A DNA stretch of 64,000 nucleotides, taken from assembly GCF_019703515.2 (NCBI RefSeq), contig NC_059373.1, positions 12,125,281 to 12,189,280 of the forward strand, given 5' to 3'. This DNA comes from Myxocyprinus asiaticus. Its lineage: Eukaryota > Chordata > Actinopteri > Cypriniformes > Catostomidae. Every line of letters begins with the position of its first letter. Within the stretch, counting starts at the first letter, position 1. A model generated the notes under the pieces. The model worked only from the letters and a program-made list of their open reading frames with translations, did not search any database and was not told where the DNA came from. A program made the translations under genes and the position numbers. Shown piece by piece: positions 47,584 through 60,599 of this stretch.

Positions 47584-47763
47584 AGGCCACGTCCACACCA
47601 ATATGTTTTTGTTTGAAAACACATTGATTATGCAAAGTTTACACCTCTAAGCTACACTAGACGGTTTTCCTTTCCGAAAACAGAGTTTGAAAACGCTCTC
47701 CATTACTGCATTACTTTGGAAAGTCATAACGTTAGGAAATGGATTAGTGTGGATGTGACCTAA
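47584..47763. mobile_element. Palindromic DNA element, complete copy (family C)
   Basis: The left end AGGCCACGTCCACACCAATA and the right end ATTAGTGTGGATGTGACCT are terminal inverted repeats. The interior TTTGAAAAC…GAAAACAGAGTTTGAAAACG is itself semi-palindromic. About 180 bp, no coding capacity; recurrent in fish genomes. Confidence 0.65.
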
Positions 47764-47829
47764 ATCTGCAGATATTTGCAGAGATTTTGAGGGGAAAATC
47801 AGTGGATTTCGGCAGAAAGGATTTAAACA

Positions 47830-47955
47830 CAAGTTCTTGTAGCTCAACTGGTAGAGCAAGGCGCTAACAATGCCAAGGTAATGTTTTGATTCCCAGGGAA
47901 AATGCAAACTCATAAGTTGCACTGCAAGTCATGTTAAATGAAAGGGACTGCCAAT
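47830..47955 (+). mobile_element. tRNA-derived SINE, 5' part (split by hAT-like element)
   Basis: TTGTAGCTCAACTGGTAGAGC (A-box-like), AGGCGCTAACAATGCC and TTTTGATTCCCAGGGAA (degenerate B-box-like) form a tRNA-like head. The sequence runs to CTGCCAAT (47948-47955) and is interrupted there. It resumes at 50201 with CTGCCAACTGCATAAATGTA, the usual end of this SINE. Confidence 0.75.
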
Positions 47956-48370
47956 TAGGGCTGGGCGATATGTAAACAATATTTTATTGATAATCACCTG
48001 CCGAGGGTCTGTGAATTAGGGATGTGCGAGACTAGTCGACTAAACGGTACTGATGCTGCTAGTCGACACTGGAATTACTAGTCAGTTAATATTTCCCCCC
48101 ATTAAACTGATCATCATTTTTACACATTTACATTTGGCTTTATATTTTTACAGAGGCTGTGCTTAAATTATTATCATATTAATGCTACATATTTTAAATA
48201 GAATTAATAATACAAATATTATAAAAAAAAAAAAAAAAAAAAAAGAGGATTTCTGGAGCAGATACAGAGTTTAATTTCACCTCAGGCTGCGTGTGCGTCT
48301 TCCCTCTCTCACTCGAGGCGCGCGCAGAAAAATGTCTTCTCGCTAGACAAGCAATCTCGGCAAAGTAGTT

Positions 48371-48571
48371 ATGAAATCACTTCGGTGGTGCGGGAATCGG
48401 CTTTCCAAATGTTTGAAAGTCCCTATGGATGTTCTTTACATCTGTGCATGCTTGTACGTTATTTTTCCGCTGAGCAGGCTTTTTCAAGCGCAGGTGAGTC
48501 AAGTCCCATCTTTCACCGGACCATGTCGACGGGTTAATTTTGCTCATCAAAAAAATTATGCTTTTGAGTAA
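48371..48571 (+). pseudogene. hAT transposase C-terminal (dimerisation) remnant
   Basis: Across shifted frames the plus strand encodes pieces such as GFPNV and then LSPDHVDGLILL, with AHQKNYAFE in the other frame. These resemble the C-terminal dimerisation region of hAT transposases (RLSP..VD.L.FL.KN). At least one frameshift and a stop are needed to align it. The rest of the transposase is not recognisable. Confidence 0.4.
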
Positions 48572-49521
48572 GTAGCCTAGAAAATAACTGTTTTAGGCTA
48601 GGTATTCAATTTTTTAATCTGCTGATTAAGAAGGCTATTTTCAACGAGGTGCCGACTGCTTAACGGGTTAAACTATCTTTTATTCTGTGTGCATGTCATG
48701 TTTAGATTACATTAGGTTTATTGTAGGCCACATCACAGGCCTATTTTTTCTATCCTATAGCTACTTTTTATTTATTTTTACATCGTAACTGTTATTGGTT
48801 GACGTTCTTTACCGAACAGCTGTCATATTAGATCAATGGTTAATGCACAACTGCATGTCGTGAAATACGCCCAAATTTTCAGCACATATTTTTTCTCTCT
48901 CATAGATTTGGCTTTGTCTACCTGTTAATTATTTTCAACAATGTCCTGACTGTTTTAATATGTTAAGTAATAAATATTTTAAATGGGTCGCATATTTTTT
49001 TTTTTTTTTTTTTTACTGTTTTCTGAAGGTTGGTTTCTCTTTAGACTAACGACTAAAACACTAAAAACTTAAAACAAAAAGACATTTCTAAATTGAAAAT
49101 GCACTTTAAATGAAATGAAAAAAGCAGTTAAAATAACAAAGTGATAAAAAATCTTATAAAACACCTCCCCAAATCCAAACATTTACCGTCTCCAACGGCC
49201 CCATTTGCCATCACGCAAGTATCCCTCAACAACAACAGGTGGAAAATTACTAATAGCCTACAAATTAAGAACTGAAGACAATTATAAATTGAAAGATAAT
49301 AATAACAATCATAATAAATAAGCCTAATAAATTCCCTTGTGTTCCCATAATAATGCTGCCAAATGTGTGTTTTTATCGAATTTTGTGTTTGTATTGCATT
49401 TTTGTAATACAGTTAATGCTGCCTAAAGAAAAGAAAACAGGAATACAATTTAGGTTCAAGGTGAACGTGTCTTGTATTATTTTATGATTTAATCACTTTC
49501 GTATTTGTTTCTTTGATACAA

Positions 49522-49522
<1 letters not shown>

Positions 49523-49558
<36 letters not shown>
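49523..49558. repeat. (AT)n microsatellite
   Basis: About 17 uninterrupted TA units. Confidence 0.95.
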
Positions 49559-49561
<3 letters not shown>

Positions 49562-50200
49562 TAACCTGCAGAGTTGCATTCACAATGCATGTTTTCCGCA
49601 AACTGCTCCGTGGAAATAAAGCAAACTAAACTCACAGCACCTCCTGAGAGAATCATCACAGATCATCTGCAGCATTCTCATAGACGACAATATTCTTGCA
49701 AACAGTTTTCACACAAATAAAACAGAAAAAAAAAAGAGTGATAACTCTTTACATGCCAGGCAGACAGGCTCGCGCTGCACGCATCTAAACATGGGCATTG
49801 ACGGCTTTTCTTTTGTCTGTTCTTAAAAATATAATAAAAAATGTGTTTCTTCAAGCACGTCTTTGTGTCTAACAGCATTTCTTGGAATGTGTCACTCCGA
49901 GACATCTTCCAGATCGCCCGCCTGTTGTGGGTAGATGAGCGAAATTACCTGCGAATTAAATACCTGCATTTGGATGAGGAGCCTGCGAACTGGATTCAGC
50001 CTTGTCACATTTGGCAGGTGGCGGGTTCTAGTTTCACAAAATGGGCTGCTGTTTAATAAATTTGGTGACTTCCCAGATCCATGGTTTTGCCATTTCCCGA
50101 TACTGTCGATCATTGTCTGTCAATGAGTGTCGCAATCGGCATCGGGATATTTGTAAGATATCGTCGATATCCGATTACATAGTCTTATCACCCAGCCCTA

Positions 50201-50222
50201 CTGCCAACTGCATAAATGTAAA
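50201..50222 (+). mobile_element. SINE 3' end after hAT-like insertion
   Basis: It begins with the second copy of the target site (CTGCCAAC) and continues TGCATAAATGTA, completing the SINE begun at 47830. Confidence 0.65.
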
Positions 50223-51772
50223 AGCGTTAAAATGTGTTAAACATTTGGTGAAGGTACTATAATGTTTTTGGTTGATGAAAATGTAATCAAAGTCAAAATA
50301 TTAAATAAACGAAAATACAAGGGGACAGAGCATCATAGAGCTTCGCAAATGACAAGCATTCAAATCATCAAAGCTTTTAGTAAAGTTCTGCAGGCTCTTC
50401 CAAACAACAAAATGTATGAAAGTGTGAATAATTTACATGTCCACATCTGCAATCCTGAAATATATACAGCCATTTAGTTACAATCAACAGACACCTTTAC
50501 ACAAAGAAAAAAAAGGGCTAACATATTTTAGTGACAGGAACAGATAGAGACTTTTCAGCTCTTAAACCACAATAACAGCACAGAGGCAATAAATCTGCCA
50601 CCGGGCTGAAAAAACACCTCGCACGCACACACGCCGCGAGACTGACACCAGACAAACAGGCGGCGAGGCGAAAAACAGAGCAAGCCATGAAGCGATGGCA
50701 ATAAAGTTGGGGAGAAATCACCACCTGGACAACAGTTTAGGGAAAAACATACACATACACTCTGTCAAATGGACCCTGGAGGGCGTGGTAGCACTTTCCT
50801 GACTACCTGGGGGTCGTGAACTGTGGATGACCCCGGGTTTGATTTGTGATGGGTTAAGAGAAGGAGAGAATGGTGTGGCTAAGCGAGAGAAGAGTATCAT
50901 TAACCAATGAGTGATGTGTTTTAGACAGTGCAAGCCCCTCCCCCCTCCAAGCACTGACCCAGAACAGTGTCCTAACACCCAGACTAAGAGCTGCTATTCA
51001 AATAAAAAAAGCCTAAACACTGCCATTTTGACACACAATAACCCCCCTCAGCCTCCAAAGTGATAGTAAACACCAACTCTTTCAAAACTAAATTGCGGCT
51101 TTTTGGTGCAAGAAACCTTGACTAATATTACAAGTCAAGTTTAGGAAAGAAAATGTTTTTTTTGTTTGTTTTTTTTTACAAAAGCGTATAATACAGCCCC
51201 TTTAAAAACAGGTGTCTGTCAACTAGGCTTAATAAGAGCAGCTGCAGTTTTCTCCTTCGATTTCTAGAGCATGCACCTCGTGAAGCAGCAAGGTATCTCC
51301 CCCTATGTGCAGTACTGATGGACGACACTTGAAACAGAGGTATATTTACATGAAAGAAACGACACCTCAGTTTTTATGACATGTCCTTGCTGAGGCTCAT
51401 CACATGGAGGCTGCTCTGACGGCTCTAAGTAGGGCTGGATTGTGCTGCCATAACCAATTTAACATGGAGACGGTGTGGTAGTGAAGAAGAGCTACACACA
51501 CATACACATATGCACACACAAAAACATGCCAACACACACATCAACACTATGTTTCAGCAAAATACTGAAACTGCTTGTTTTCTAATGCTGGTCAATAAAG
51601 ACTTCCCTGGCACATTCTGATGTTTTTGCAAAATATGACTGACACATTGTAATGTTTTGATCTAGAACCGGTTTAGGCCTAACTGAGATATTGAACTTGT
51701 GAAGAGACATGTCATAACAATCAAGCCTTTCAATCTGGTCAGACTCAAGGGGTCTATTAGCTCACTGATTAT
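50223..51772. other. Intron stretch, no gene seen
   Basis: Unique sequence with a T-run (51154-51177) and short CA-rich tracts (51493-51540). Confidence 0.5.
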
Positions 51773-52263
51773 TTAAAGGGATAGTGCACCCAAAAATAAA
51801 AATTCTCACATCATTCCAAACACATGATTTTCTGTCCTCCATGGAACACAAAATCAGATGTTAAGCAGAAAGTTCATACTGCTCTTTTACATACAAAGAC
51901 AGTGAATGGTGACCAGGTGCTGCCAAGCTTCAAAATTGACCAAAGCACCCTAAAAAGTAGCATAAATGTAGCTCATACAAATTGTGCATCATAAGTGTTC
52001 TGAAGACATACAAGAGATTATGTGAGAAGTAGTTTCTTACTCAATCTTCTACACCACAACTCACTTTTTATGGTGCTTTTCTGTCCTTTTTAAAACTTTA
52101 CAGGCCCTGGCCACCATCCACTTTCATTGCATGGAAAAGGAGCATTAACAATGTCCTAAACCTCTCCTTTTATGTTCAAAGAAATAAAATTATACAGATT
52201 TGGAATGGCATGAGGGTGAGTAAATGATGACAATTTTCATTTTGGGGTGTACTATACCTTTAA
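51773..52263. mobile_element. Family A DNA element, longest complete copy
   Basis: The left end TTAAAGGGATAGTGCACCC and the right end GAGGGTGAGTAAATGATGAC … GGGGTGTACTATACCTTTAA are inverted repeats with A/T-rich TTAA-like boundaries. The internal sequence aligns with 1-412. At about 490 bp it encodes no protein. Confidence 0.75.
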
Positions 52264-52557
52264 TTCTTCCCCATGAACACATGCTAGATAGGGTTTGTCA
52301 TGCTTTTACAGTGTCTAAATCTGTTGATGGAAGAGTAAATATTTGCATTTCTTTTTTTATGCCACCTGACTTATCTTCTTTACTGCACATTTGCTCATCA
52401 GATCTTTAAAGTCGTAGTTTCCAAGCTCACAGACTTTTGAGGCCGAGTAGAACAGGTCAGTGATCAATGATGCGTCCCTTGGTTAAAGTTCCACCAACCG
52501 TATGTCTTTCAGTCAGCTGGACAAGGTTAATAGCTGATCTTCATATGTCGAGCCATT

Positions 52558-52597
<40 letters not shown>

Positions 52598-54892
52598 CGC
52601 GTGTGTGTGCACGTTGAAGTCTAACAGGGAAGCATATGTTTTTTTTTTTTTTTTTAAAGAAAGCAGTTGCCAGTAGTGAAGAGGACCAAAAAAAAAAAAA
52701 AAAAAAAAAAAAAAACACACAACAGGAAGGGGAGGGTAAGTGGGGGAGATCTGAAGAGGACACCCCCACTGGTTTCTCAGACACAAGATTCAGTGCAAGG
52801 CTTAGTGGTATGATTGACACTGTCTGGGAGAGCCAGTCTCCAAACAAGCTTTAGGCCTCTCAGAACATGTGGCATTTGGCATTTGAATGTGATTGTGTCC
52901 AAATCACTATAAATACCTATAAAGTTGAGTCTGGGAGACGAGTCAAGATATGTTCACCCATCTATTAACAGATATGCAGAGGATTTTACTGCAGTTCATG
53001 TCCCACAGGGCTTCTGTACGTGAATGAAATAATAACCAGATTTTTCTAAATATATTATAGAAATATTACAGCTATTCTCATAGCCACATTAGTTATTTTA
53101 AAATGCAAATCAGCTGTGCATGGATTTATCAAAGCTCCTAAAATATAAATGTAAGGGATTCATATTTTAGGAGATTGTTCTGAGAGAAGATTGAATATAT
53201 AAGTCAAAGAATGGAAAAGTATATACAGCGAGTATGCTGGGAAATATATGAAATATTTATGATATTTTCTACCCATTCTGTTGCCGATATAAATTTTATT
53301 TTTAATAGCAAAAATGTTAAAATTAATTTTATTATTATTATTTTTTTTATGTATTTATTTTGCATAATCAATCCATTAAAATGAAATATAAAAGTTTAGT
53401 CCTGAAAATCAAAATATTTAAAAAAATTAAATTCATGTAAATGCTTTAGTCCAACTGAATAGTATCCGTCTGATTTTTGCTCATTCGGAGCCACATACGC
53501 AGATAATGTGACTGTAGCTCAACTTTGTCCAGTATGTATACACATTTATAATCAGACCACAACCAGCCTCAGTGTTAACGTGGAGTGTATCTCAACACTT
53601 CCTAAACTGACCCTTCCCTCACATATTTGATTACGCATTGTTTCATGTATAGGCTACTTGGACAGGCAGATAAAGACTGTAGCTCAACAATGCAAAAAAC
53701 CCTTGTAGATCGACTATAAGTGCACATGTAAACATACTGTCTCAAAAAAAAAAACAAAAAAAAAAATTCTTAGAAGTGTCTGTGTGCACCATTTGTTATA
53801 CTAAAATGTTTTGGTAAAATAATGTAGCTGTTTATTACTAACTACTGTAAAATTGGTGCATATTAATGAAAATGAAAAAAAAAATTCTTTGCATTCAATT
53901 AGTGAAAACCTGTGTGAAATGTTTAACTTGTTTTTTACTGGGTTTAATATGTTTAACGCATTTCTTAAATTAAACATTTTGAATCTACATTGCTATAGCC
54001 CTAAACAGCGGTTATATACAGTGTGAGAGCGAAAGATAGAGAGAATTAAACAGCAGATGACCTGCCTGTTGTCCATCTAAAAAATAAACAATGCCACTTT
54101 GCTTTTTACTTCCCCTAGATGCCTTATCAGCACCATAAAACTGGGGCCAAAAAGAGAAAAATTATATTCATTACTTTCTATCTTCCTATCAGCTAAATAA
54201 AACACTTCTCCACCCGGACAAAAAAAATATTACTTCTAAGAGCTAGTAGCTACTGTCTATATGTGCAGGCGGGATTTTATCAATGACGCTAGTAAAAGTG
54301 ACCCTCTGCAAGGGATGGGGGTGACACAGAGCTCTTTACCTAGCTTTAGGGGTGATGGACTGCAAATGCGGTCTTTAAAGCTGCACAAAAACAAGCAATG
54401 AAAGTGTCAAGGTAAAAACACAAGAAAGTTGAGGCGTTTTGTGCGACCATTTGATGGTGGCTCGTAAAAATGAAGGCAAGTCTTTATGAGAGCGATCCGG
54501 AGCAGTGCATTATAGGGCTCAATGAGAGTGTCAACACAAGCTGGAGGCTTATCTTTATCCACTCATTGTGTGTCCAGTGGCTTAATGTTCATAGAGGAGA
54601 ATGGTAATGCCTCTGATCAAGAGTGGAGGGAGAGGGACCTCTGGTCATACATCCTCACATCAGGGGAACTCAGGGATTAGGTTCTCTTTTTAGTTCCTTA
54701 GGGCAAGGGTCACACTCGAGCAAACACGAATCCCTCTCTTGAAACGAAAAAGGACATAATCCACCACTATGCATGGGAAAGAAATGATTTCAATTGGGAG
54801 TTTGTTGTCACCTCATCCTAGCGCATATGCATGGTTTGTTTACACAGGTGACACAATAACCCAGTTCTTATTCAGCTAATGAACACACAACA
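52264..54892. other. Intron stretch; (TG)n at 52559-52593 and A-run at 52688-52713
   Basis: A (TG)n microsatellite, T-run (52640-52655) and A-run (52688-52713) give spurious Phe/Lys-rich frames. The rest is AT-rich and unique. No gene is seen. Confidence 0.55.
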
Positions 54893-54894
54893 TA

Positions 54895-55364
54895 CAGTGA
54901 CCCCATGAAGTATTTGGCACTTATGCCAAACCTAAATGTATGAATATATTTTTACATACATGATATCAAACCAAGTGGCATTTATTTTTAAGAAATATAG
55001 CACAAACACACTTTGAAACAAAATATGTTTGTTCCAAATTATAAAATATTTGATAGATTCAAAATTGACATCAAGTATTCAGGAATTCAAGTATTCACAC
55101 ACTTTCTGGTTGTCAAATGTTAGTGGAACATGTCCTAGTTGTTGTAATGAACTATACCTGTGGTTACATTGCTAGGACACCTGTATGAACTTAAGGGGAA
55201 CTGACTTCATACAATTACTAAAAATCAAGTTGGTTTTAAGGAAAGTTAGTTTTGAGAAAAGGGCTAGAAATATTTGTTTGCAGTTGCCCCTCTGGTTTGT
55301 TATTTTGTTAACTATACTATGAAATTCTAAATTGTGAAGTGTCCAAATAATTTCGGGGCCACTG
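54895..55364. mobile_element. Tc1/mariner-type MITE (470 bp)
   Basis: The left end CAGTGACCCCATGAAGTATT and the right end AATTATTTCGGGGCCACTG are inverted repeats with a few mismatches, each flanked by TA (54893-54894 and 55365-55366). The interior carries no transposase frame. Confidence 0.8.
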
Positions 55365-55366
55365 TA

Positions 55367-58300
55367 AGACAACTAATAAATCCAAAAACACTGTAATTTT
55401 TTTTAATCTGTATTCTACAGTATTCTATCTTGTGCCGTCACACTTGTTGCATTACTATGAAGACATGCGCAAAGCATGTGATGATGACTTAAAGTTAAGT
55501 ATTAAATAACCGCAGGCTTGAAAATAAATGTAGCAAAGGTGCAGCATTCCTTCACACAGACATTACCCAGAAGCCTCCTATCTGGTCAGCCATAATTCTC
55601 GGTAACCAGGAGCACCTTCCACACCAAAGCCATTAATTTAGCTGAAACGGACCACGACATCTCACTAATACTCTTGCCTTTTACAAGCCCCTCTCTCTCT
55701 TACACATACTCATACCCTATCAGCGTTCATCCAGAACCTGCCTGAAATGAGGCTGTATTTCAACCCCCACAAAGGTGTTGTGCATGTTTGTGTGTGTGGG
55801 TCTGTGTGAGAGGACCTAAGAGGGGCCTGTCTCTGTAACGGCCACGAGTGATGGAGGGCCCAACAGGGCCACTAAGACTGTGCACTAAGATTGTTCTAGA
55901 CCTCGGGGCCCCAGAGGAAACATATATCCACCTGGCAACAGGGCAGCATGCAATGAATGTGTGTGTGTGTTCATGTGTGCGGGCAGATCTAATCAAGGGC
56001 TAATAACAGCACAGAAGTCGTCGTTGGCCCTCGTAAATCAATGTGCAAAATAATTGCTAATACACTGGTTATCGATTAGCGTTGGGGCGACTCATTTTCG
56101 GAGGCTATGGCTAGGAACTAACAAAGTGACAAGGGTAAAGTGTTATTTCTCTACTGCGTAGACAGCTGGGCTGCACAGAGGACTGAGGCAGGCAGTAATT
56201 CTTAATTGACACCTGTCAGGATAATGACTGCAGTCCCAGCTGCTGCGGGAGAATTTCTCCCCACTTCTGTTCATCTATCAGCTCTAATACCTTTCTGAGC
56301 ACCACTCCTTTCTTCTCTCATTCTCTTTTTATTTTTTCACTTCCTCCTTATATCTCACATTCTGCATCTCTGTCCATTGCCACTCCTCAACTAATTCCTC
56401 ATTCTCCCATCCTCAGTCTTGATTCCAAGGCCCATCCTCTGCTAAATGATATTCAGAAGTGATTTAATCTCAGTCAGCATTCACTTTCATTGTATAGAAA
56501 TAAAAAATTACTACATTTTGACATCAAAAGAAAATAATCTGATGATTTCAAGTCTAATGTAAATGCCGTTTTCTTGTGTTGACAAATTTTTTGATTAAGA
56601 CAATTTTTGGTAGTTATAAGCATGTTAGTGTGCATGTAAACACACTCATTGGCTCAACCAATGTCGAGAGTTTAGGTTGGGGCCGTCTCTTTGTCTGACC
56701 AGTGGAAGATGGGGGGAGTGTTCGGGAAAACTGTTTGAAAACGTACTTTTAAAACAACGTACAAATTTTAAAGGGGCTTTCAGTAGTTCTCTAGCTAGCG
56801 TTAGCATTGCTCTTCTTCGTGTATTTTAAGTACCGATGTTACAGTGGTGTTAGATGCTATACTGCCATCTTTCAACGTGGATCAGCATGATTGTCTCTGC
56901 TGCCCCCATCAGCTCTGGAATATCATTTGCATCTGGAAAATGTCAGAGCTTGAGGTAATTTCTAAAGTTATTTATTACTCCAATAATATAATTGCTTTGC
57001 CTAAAAACAAACATCAGAAATCAAGTGAACATGCTTCTACTGTTAAGGATAGATTATTATTGTCCCTCATATCAATAATCTTTGGAGACTGTCTACATTT
57101 CACGTTATTTCTAAAGACAGTTATAACCTTAATTAGAAAACTGCTTAGCGTAAAATAAACCTCAATTATCTAGCGATACAGAATGTTATGGTAAAGGAAA
57201 GATTATAATTGTTTTTGATGATCAAATTTTACATGTCCATGAATACAATATTTGAAGAACTCGTTTTATTTCCAAGCAAACAACGTCATAGTTTACATAA
57301 AATCCACAAAAATCGCTGTACCAAGCTACTTTGCACTAAACGAATGAATATGTAGATGCTTTACTGTTACCGATGTTTACTCTAGTTTTTCGCCTTTGCC
57401 GATCTTTCTGTCTTCTCGCTTGAAGCAAGTTGCTTCAGACCTTTTTTTGCTTCTTCGGCAGTACAGCTACTGGATCTCCCGTTGTCTCCACTGCTAAAGC
57501 ACGATAAATAAGTATGTTCCCTTGTGTTCTGTCACCATGACAAATTCCTTGTGTGTATAAGCATACTTGGCAATAAAGCTCATTCTGATTTGTTTCGCTC
57601 TTCGCGTCACCAAACAACTATGTTCTAAGCATAACCAAGAGTATCTACACAGGTGGCAGCCAATGAGCACGAGGATTCTCTTCTTCAACGTTTAGTGAAA
57701 CACCACGGGTCATGTGATTTTAACATAGTGAAACACATTTAAGGGGGTGACCCGCACCATGTAGAATAAAACACTTTTTATAGAAAACTATTATGAGTAC
57801 AGTCTTCATCTCATGTGAGTGTACACCATTCGGATCAAATTTCACAAAAACACAATTCATTCGTTAATGTGTAAAACTTTTTAAATTGGCTCCAAACTAC
57901 TCAATGCATCTTTAAGACAATAAAGCGAAGTAACCAAAGGACGAAAAAAAAAAAGCTGTGTTGTTTCTTCTTTCATCTGTATTTTGCTGGTCTTTTGTGT
58001 TGAGGCAGGCAGGATATTTTGAGTCCAGAGAATACAGTGGTTTGAAGGGAGGAGGAAAAGCAAGTCCCAGGACATGTCTACCCTGAGTTTGAGGGGGTTT
58101 TATGGGTGTTTACTTAACATCATCAAAGAGCTTCCTTTCATTTCATGTTCATCTGTCAAAATTAATGTTGCTAAATACTGTATGTATGCATGACCACAGG
58201 GCCTGGCTGCGTCATCCTTAATACACCTTGCCTTTTTTGATAAACGATGTCAATCGTTAAAGTATCATGCTCGCAAGGGTATCTACAGGGTTTCAACACC

Positions 58301-58430
58301 ATTTGTCTATGAGTTTCCATAATTTTTTCAGTTGCTTGCGATTACTAAATGATTTTACACATTGCACTAATAAAGCCATTTCTAGCCATTTAAATATTTT
58401 TGAGCATAACTAGAACAAAGATCTATTTTC
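55367..58430. other. Intron stretch with repeat fragments and a candidate regulatory block
   Basis: Positions 55990-56260 are listed separately. Around 56646-56690 a fragment (TTGGCTCAACCAATG…GTTTAGGTTGGGG) is shared with 41343-41375. Around 57545-57590 TACTTGGCAATAAAGCTCATTCTGA resembles a LINE 3' tail. No gene is seen. Confidence 0.45.
55985..56260. promoter_or_regulatory. Candidate conserved non-coding / enhancer block
   Basis: Non-repetitive sequence with many homeodomain-type cores in about 250 bp (GGGCTAATAAC, AAATAATTGCTAATACAC, ATCGATTAGCG, TCTTAATTGACACC, GGATAATGACTG). Enhancer status is inferred from motif density and absence of repeat signature only. Confidence 0.3.
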
Positions 58431-58505
58431 ACAATTTCTATGGTTTTACAATAATAATCATGGTTAAAATATGGTAACTGTAGTAAAGCCATGGTAAACT
58501 GGAAC
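58431..58505. repeat. CATGGT(T/A)AA motif cluster
   Basis: ATCATGGTTAAAATATGGTAACTG and AGCCATGGTAAACTGG repeat a CATGGTAA-like core, related in style to the cluster at 890-1060. Confidence 0.35.
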
Positions 58506-59249
58506 GGATAAAGTTGTTGCGAGAAAACCCTCAAAAATTGCGAGAGAATGCAAAATTCGGAAAGCCAAACTTCTTGTGAGAGAATGTAAAACTATTGAAA
58601 ATTATTTCCATTTTCACATAGAAATTTCCTTAACTTTCCATTACTTTTACATGTTTGGAAATCACAATTTAAAAAATGTACTTATGTTTCCGAGATTAAC
58701 AAATAGGATCCTCGTTTCTATAAAAACTCCAAACTAATCAGCACACCAAAGAATGTCACAAACTCTCACAAAAGCACCATCCTGTTCGGGATGCAGCACG
58801 CTCCTCAGATCGTACAACACAAACATCAAAGCTCAAACTCCTGCTGGGCCATTATAAACATCGGCGCAGATCTGTTAGCCATGCCGTTTATGTTTTATCT
58901 GATGAGGATGTATACAGCACACCATGAGGAAAATGCCACACTGGGATGAGAAAACTCTGGCCAGCCTCTAAAAACACCCCATCCTTCCTCTGAGAGAAAA
59001 AAAACACACAAAAAAACTAGGTAAAGCAGCAACAGATGAATGCGGGGCAGGACAGAGAGGAGGCAGACGCGGACTCCCCTGAGTACATGTTGACCTCAGT
59101 GTACTCCTCAAGCTTGGAGACTCCCATTGCTGGGTCATGACTCAAGCTTTTCTCTCTTTTGTCTTTCTCCCCCCCCCCCCCATCTTTCTGACTCACTGTG
59201 GACTAAATTAGCTGAGAAATGAAACATGGGGGATCAAAACAGACAGGAC

Positions 59250-59281
<32 letters not shown>

Positions 59282-60599
59282 AAACACAGCTGGCCCTTTT
59301 GATAGTTTTGAGTCCCCATAATGTTACAGTACCTCTAATCCAAACCTCCTCGGGTGACACACTAGCTTTTTGTGGTCCCGTGTGTACTCGTTTTTAAACC
59401 GAGGCGTTGAGTAACTAGCAGCGGACATGCTTGCTTTCTCACACACAACATTCATGTATACACACACACATAATGAACAAACCTGGAAGTATTCTTAATT
59501 TTAGACTCTGCAAACTGGTAGAGACCAGATAACTCCCAAATGTGTACAAGCTCATTAAACAGAGCTGTGTTTACCGCAGACAGCTCCGGGCTATGTACCG
59601 TCACATACTTGGCTCGTGCGAAGTCGCAACATATTTTCATTTTGATCCACTCTTCCCATAAAACCTGTCATCGATTTTCATTACTCAAACTCAACCTCCA
59701 CGTTCTCGGAAAAGGGGAGCGGCGAGCTCGAGAGTTCAGAATAACTGGATACTCTTTGATTTCCTATAGGCCACTGGGTTGATCCCCACGTGAAAATTAA
59801 TCTATTAGTAGTAAGTGGTGGGTCCCAACATGAATATTGACTAAATGGGTCAATGTCACCTGTTAATGACACAAAAGTGGATGAGTCTACCCTCCAGTGA
59901 AGGCAACACAAGGTGAGCCCTGATGTCATGCTGCATATTTCTGTTAACATCTTTCAGAAATAATGCAAGGTTTCAAATTCTTTGCCATCATGAAAATGGT
60001 TGTTGAAGAAAAGGAAACAGATATACATGGTATGTAACATCTAAATGTATCCAGTAGTCTTATTTCCATTATTTGTACTGTACATACAAAACAAATGGTG
60101 TCTGTCAATCCCTATCTCTATGAATATGAATACATCCCAAGTTGAGAAATTATTATTCTGAATATTTTATATTTCTCACCAGGTATGACAGTGAATACAA
60201 GAGTATAGCTTAGAGACACTACGCATGTTTAATAGACTACAACCAAACCTCAACATTTTTAACAGTACAACAAATCTGCATCTTGAAAAACTAAGCGAAT
60301 GAAAGCTATTAACCTCCTACTCATGTTACAAAAACACACCAAATCTCTAATTAACTGTAACAGCACTGCACATAAATAAAAGCACATACTAAAGCATCTG
60401 AAAATGCAGCTCTCAAAAATAGAGATTTAAGGCAAGCATGATTCTCATCGCCCTTCAAATTCTGACAGTTTTTCAGATTTCACAAGCGTGCTAGTGCGAT
60501 TATTGTCAGCAGGAGCGCGGTGAGTCTGTACACTCAGAGCTTGAATGCTAGTGTGACCAATGACACAGAACAGTGGTATGTCCATCAACATGGAGACGG
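58506..60599. other. Intron stretch, no gene seen
   Basis: It contains a C-run (59170-59180) and a (GA)n tract (59250-59274). Otherwise unique. Confidence 0.5.

Larger units (their letters stand above)
47956..50200 (+). mobile_element. hAT-like element (2245 bp) inserted in a SINE
   Basis: It starts TAGGGCTGGGCGATAT and ends CTTATCACCCAGCCCTA, inverted repeats with a shared 10-base core. The flanking 8-mers CTGCCAAT (47948-47955) and CTGCCAAC (50201-50208) match at seven of eight bases. Inside, a second TAGGGATGTGCGAGACTAGTCGAC start (48017) suggests a nested hAT-like end, and a transposase C-terminal remnant lies at 48371-48571. An (AT)n tract lies at 49523-49558. Confidence 0.75.

Noticed and set aside
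47830..47900. Possible functional tRNA gene (TAGCTCAACTGGTAGAGC)
   Set aside because: The B-box is degenerate, no complete cloverleaf can be drawn, and the sequence continues into the SINE body.
49841..50126. Open frames on both strands near the right end of the 47956-50200 element
   Set aside because: Overlapping frames on both strands without recognisable motifs, inside a transposon; no family could be named.
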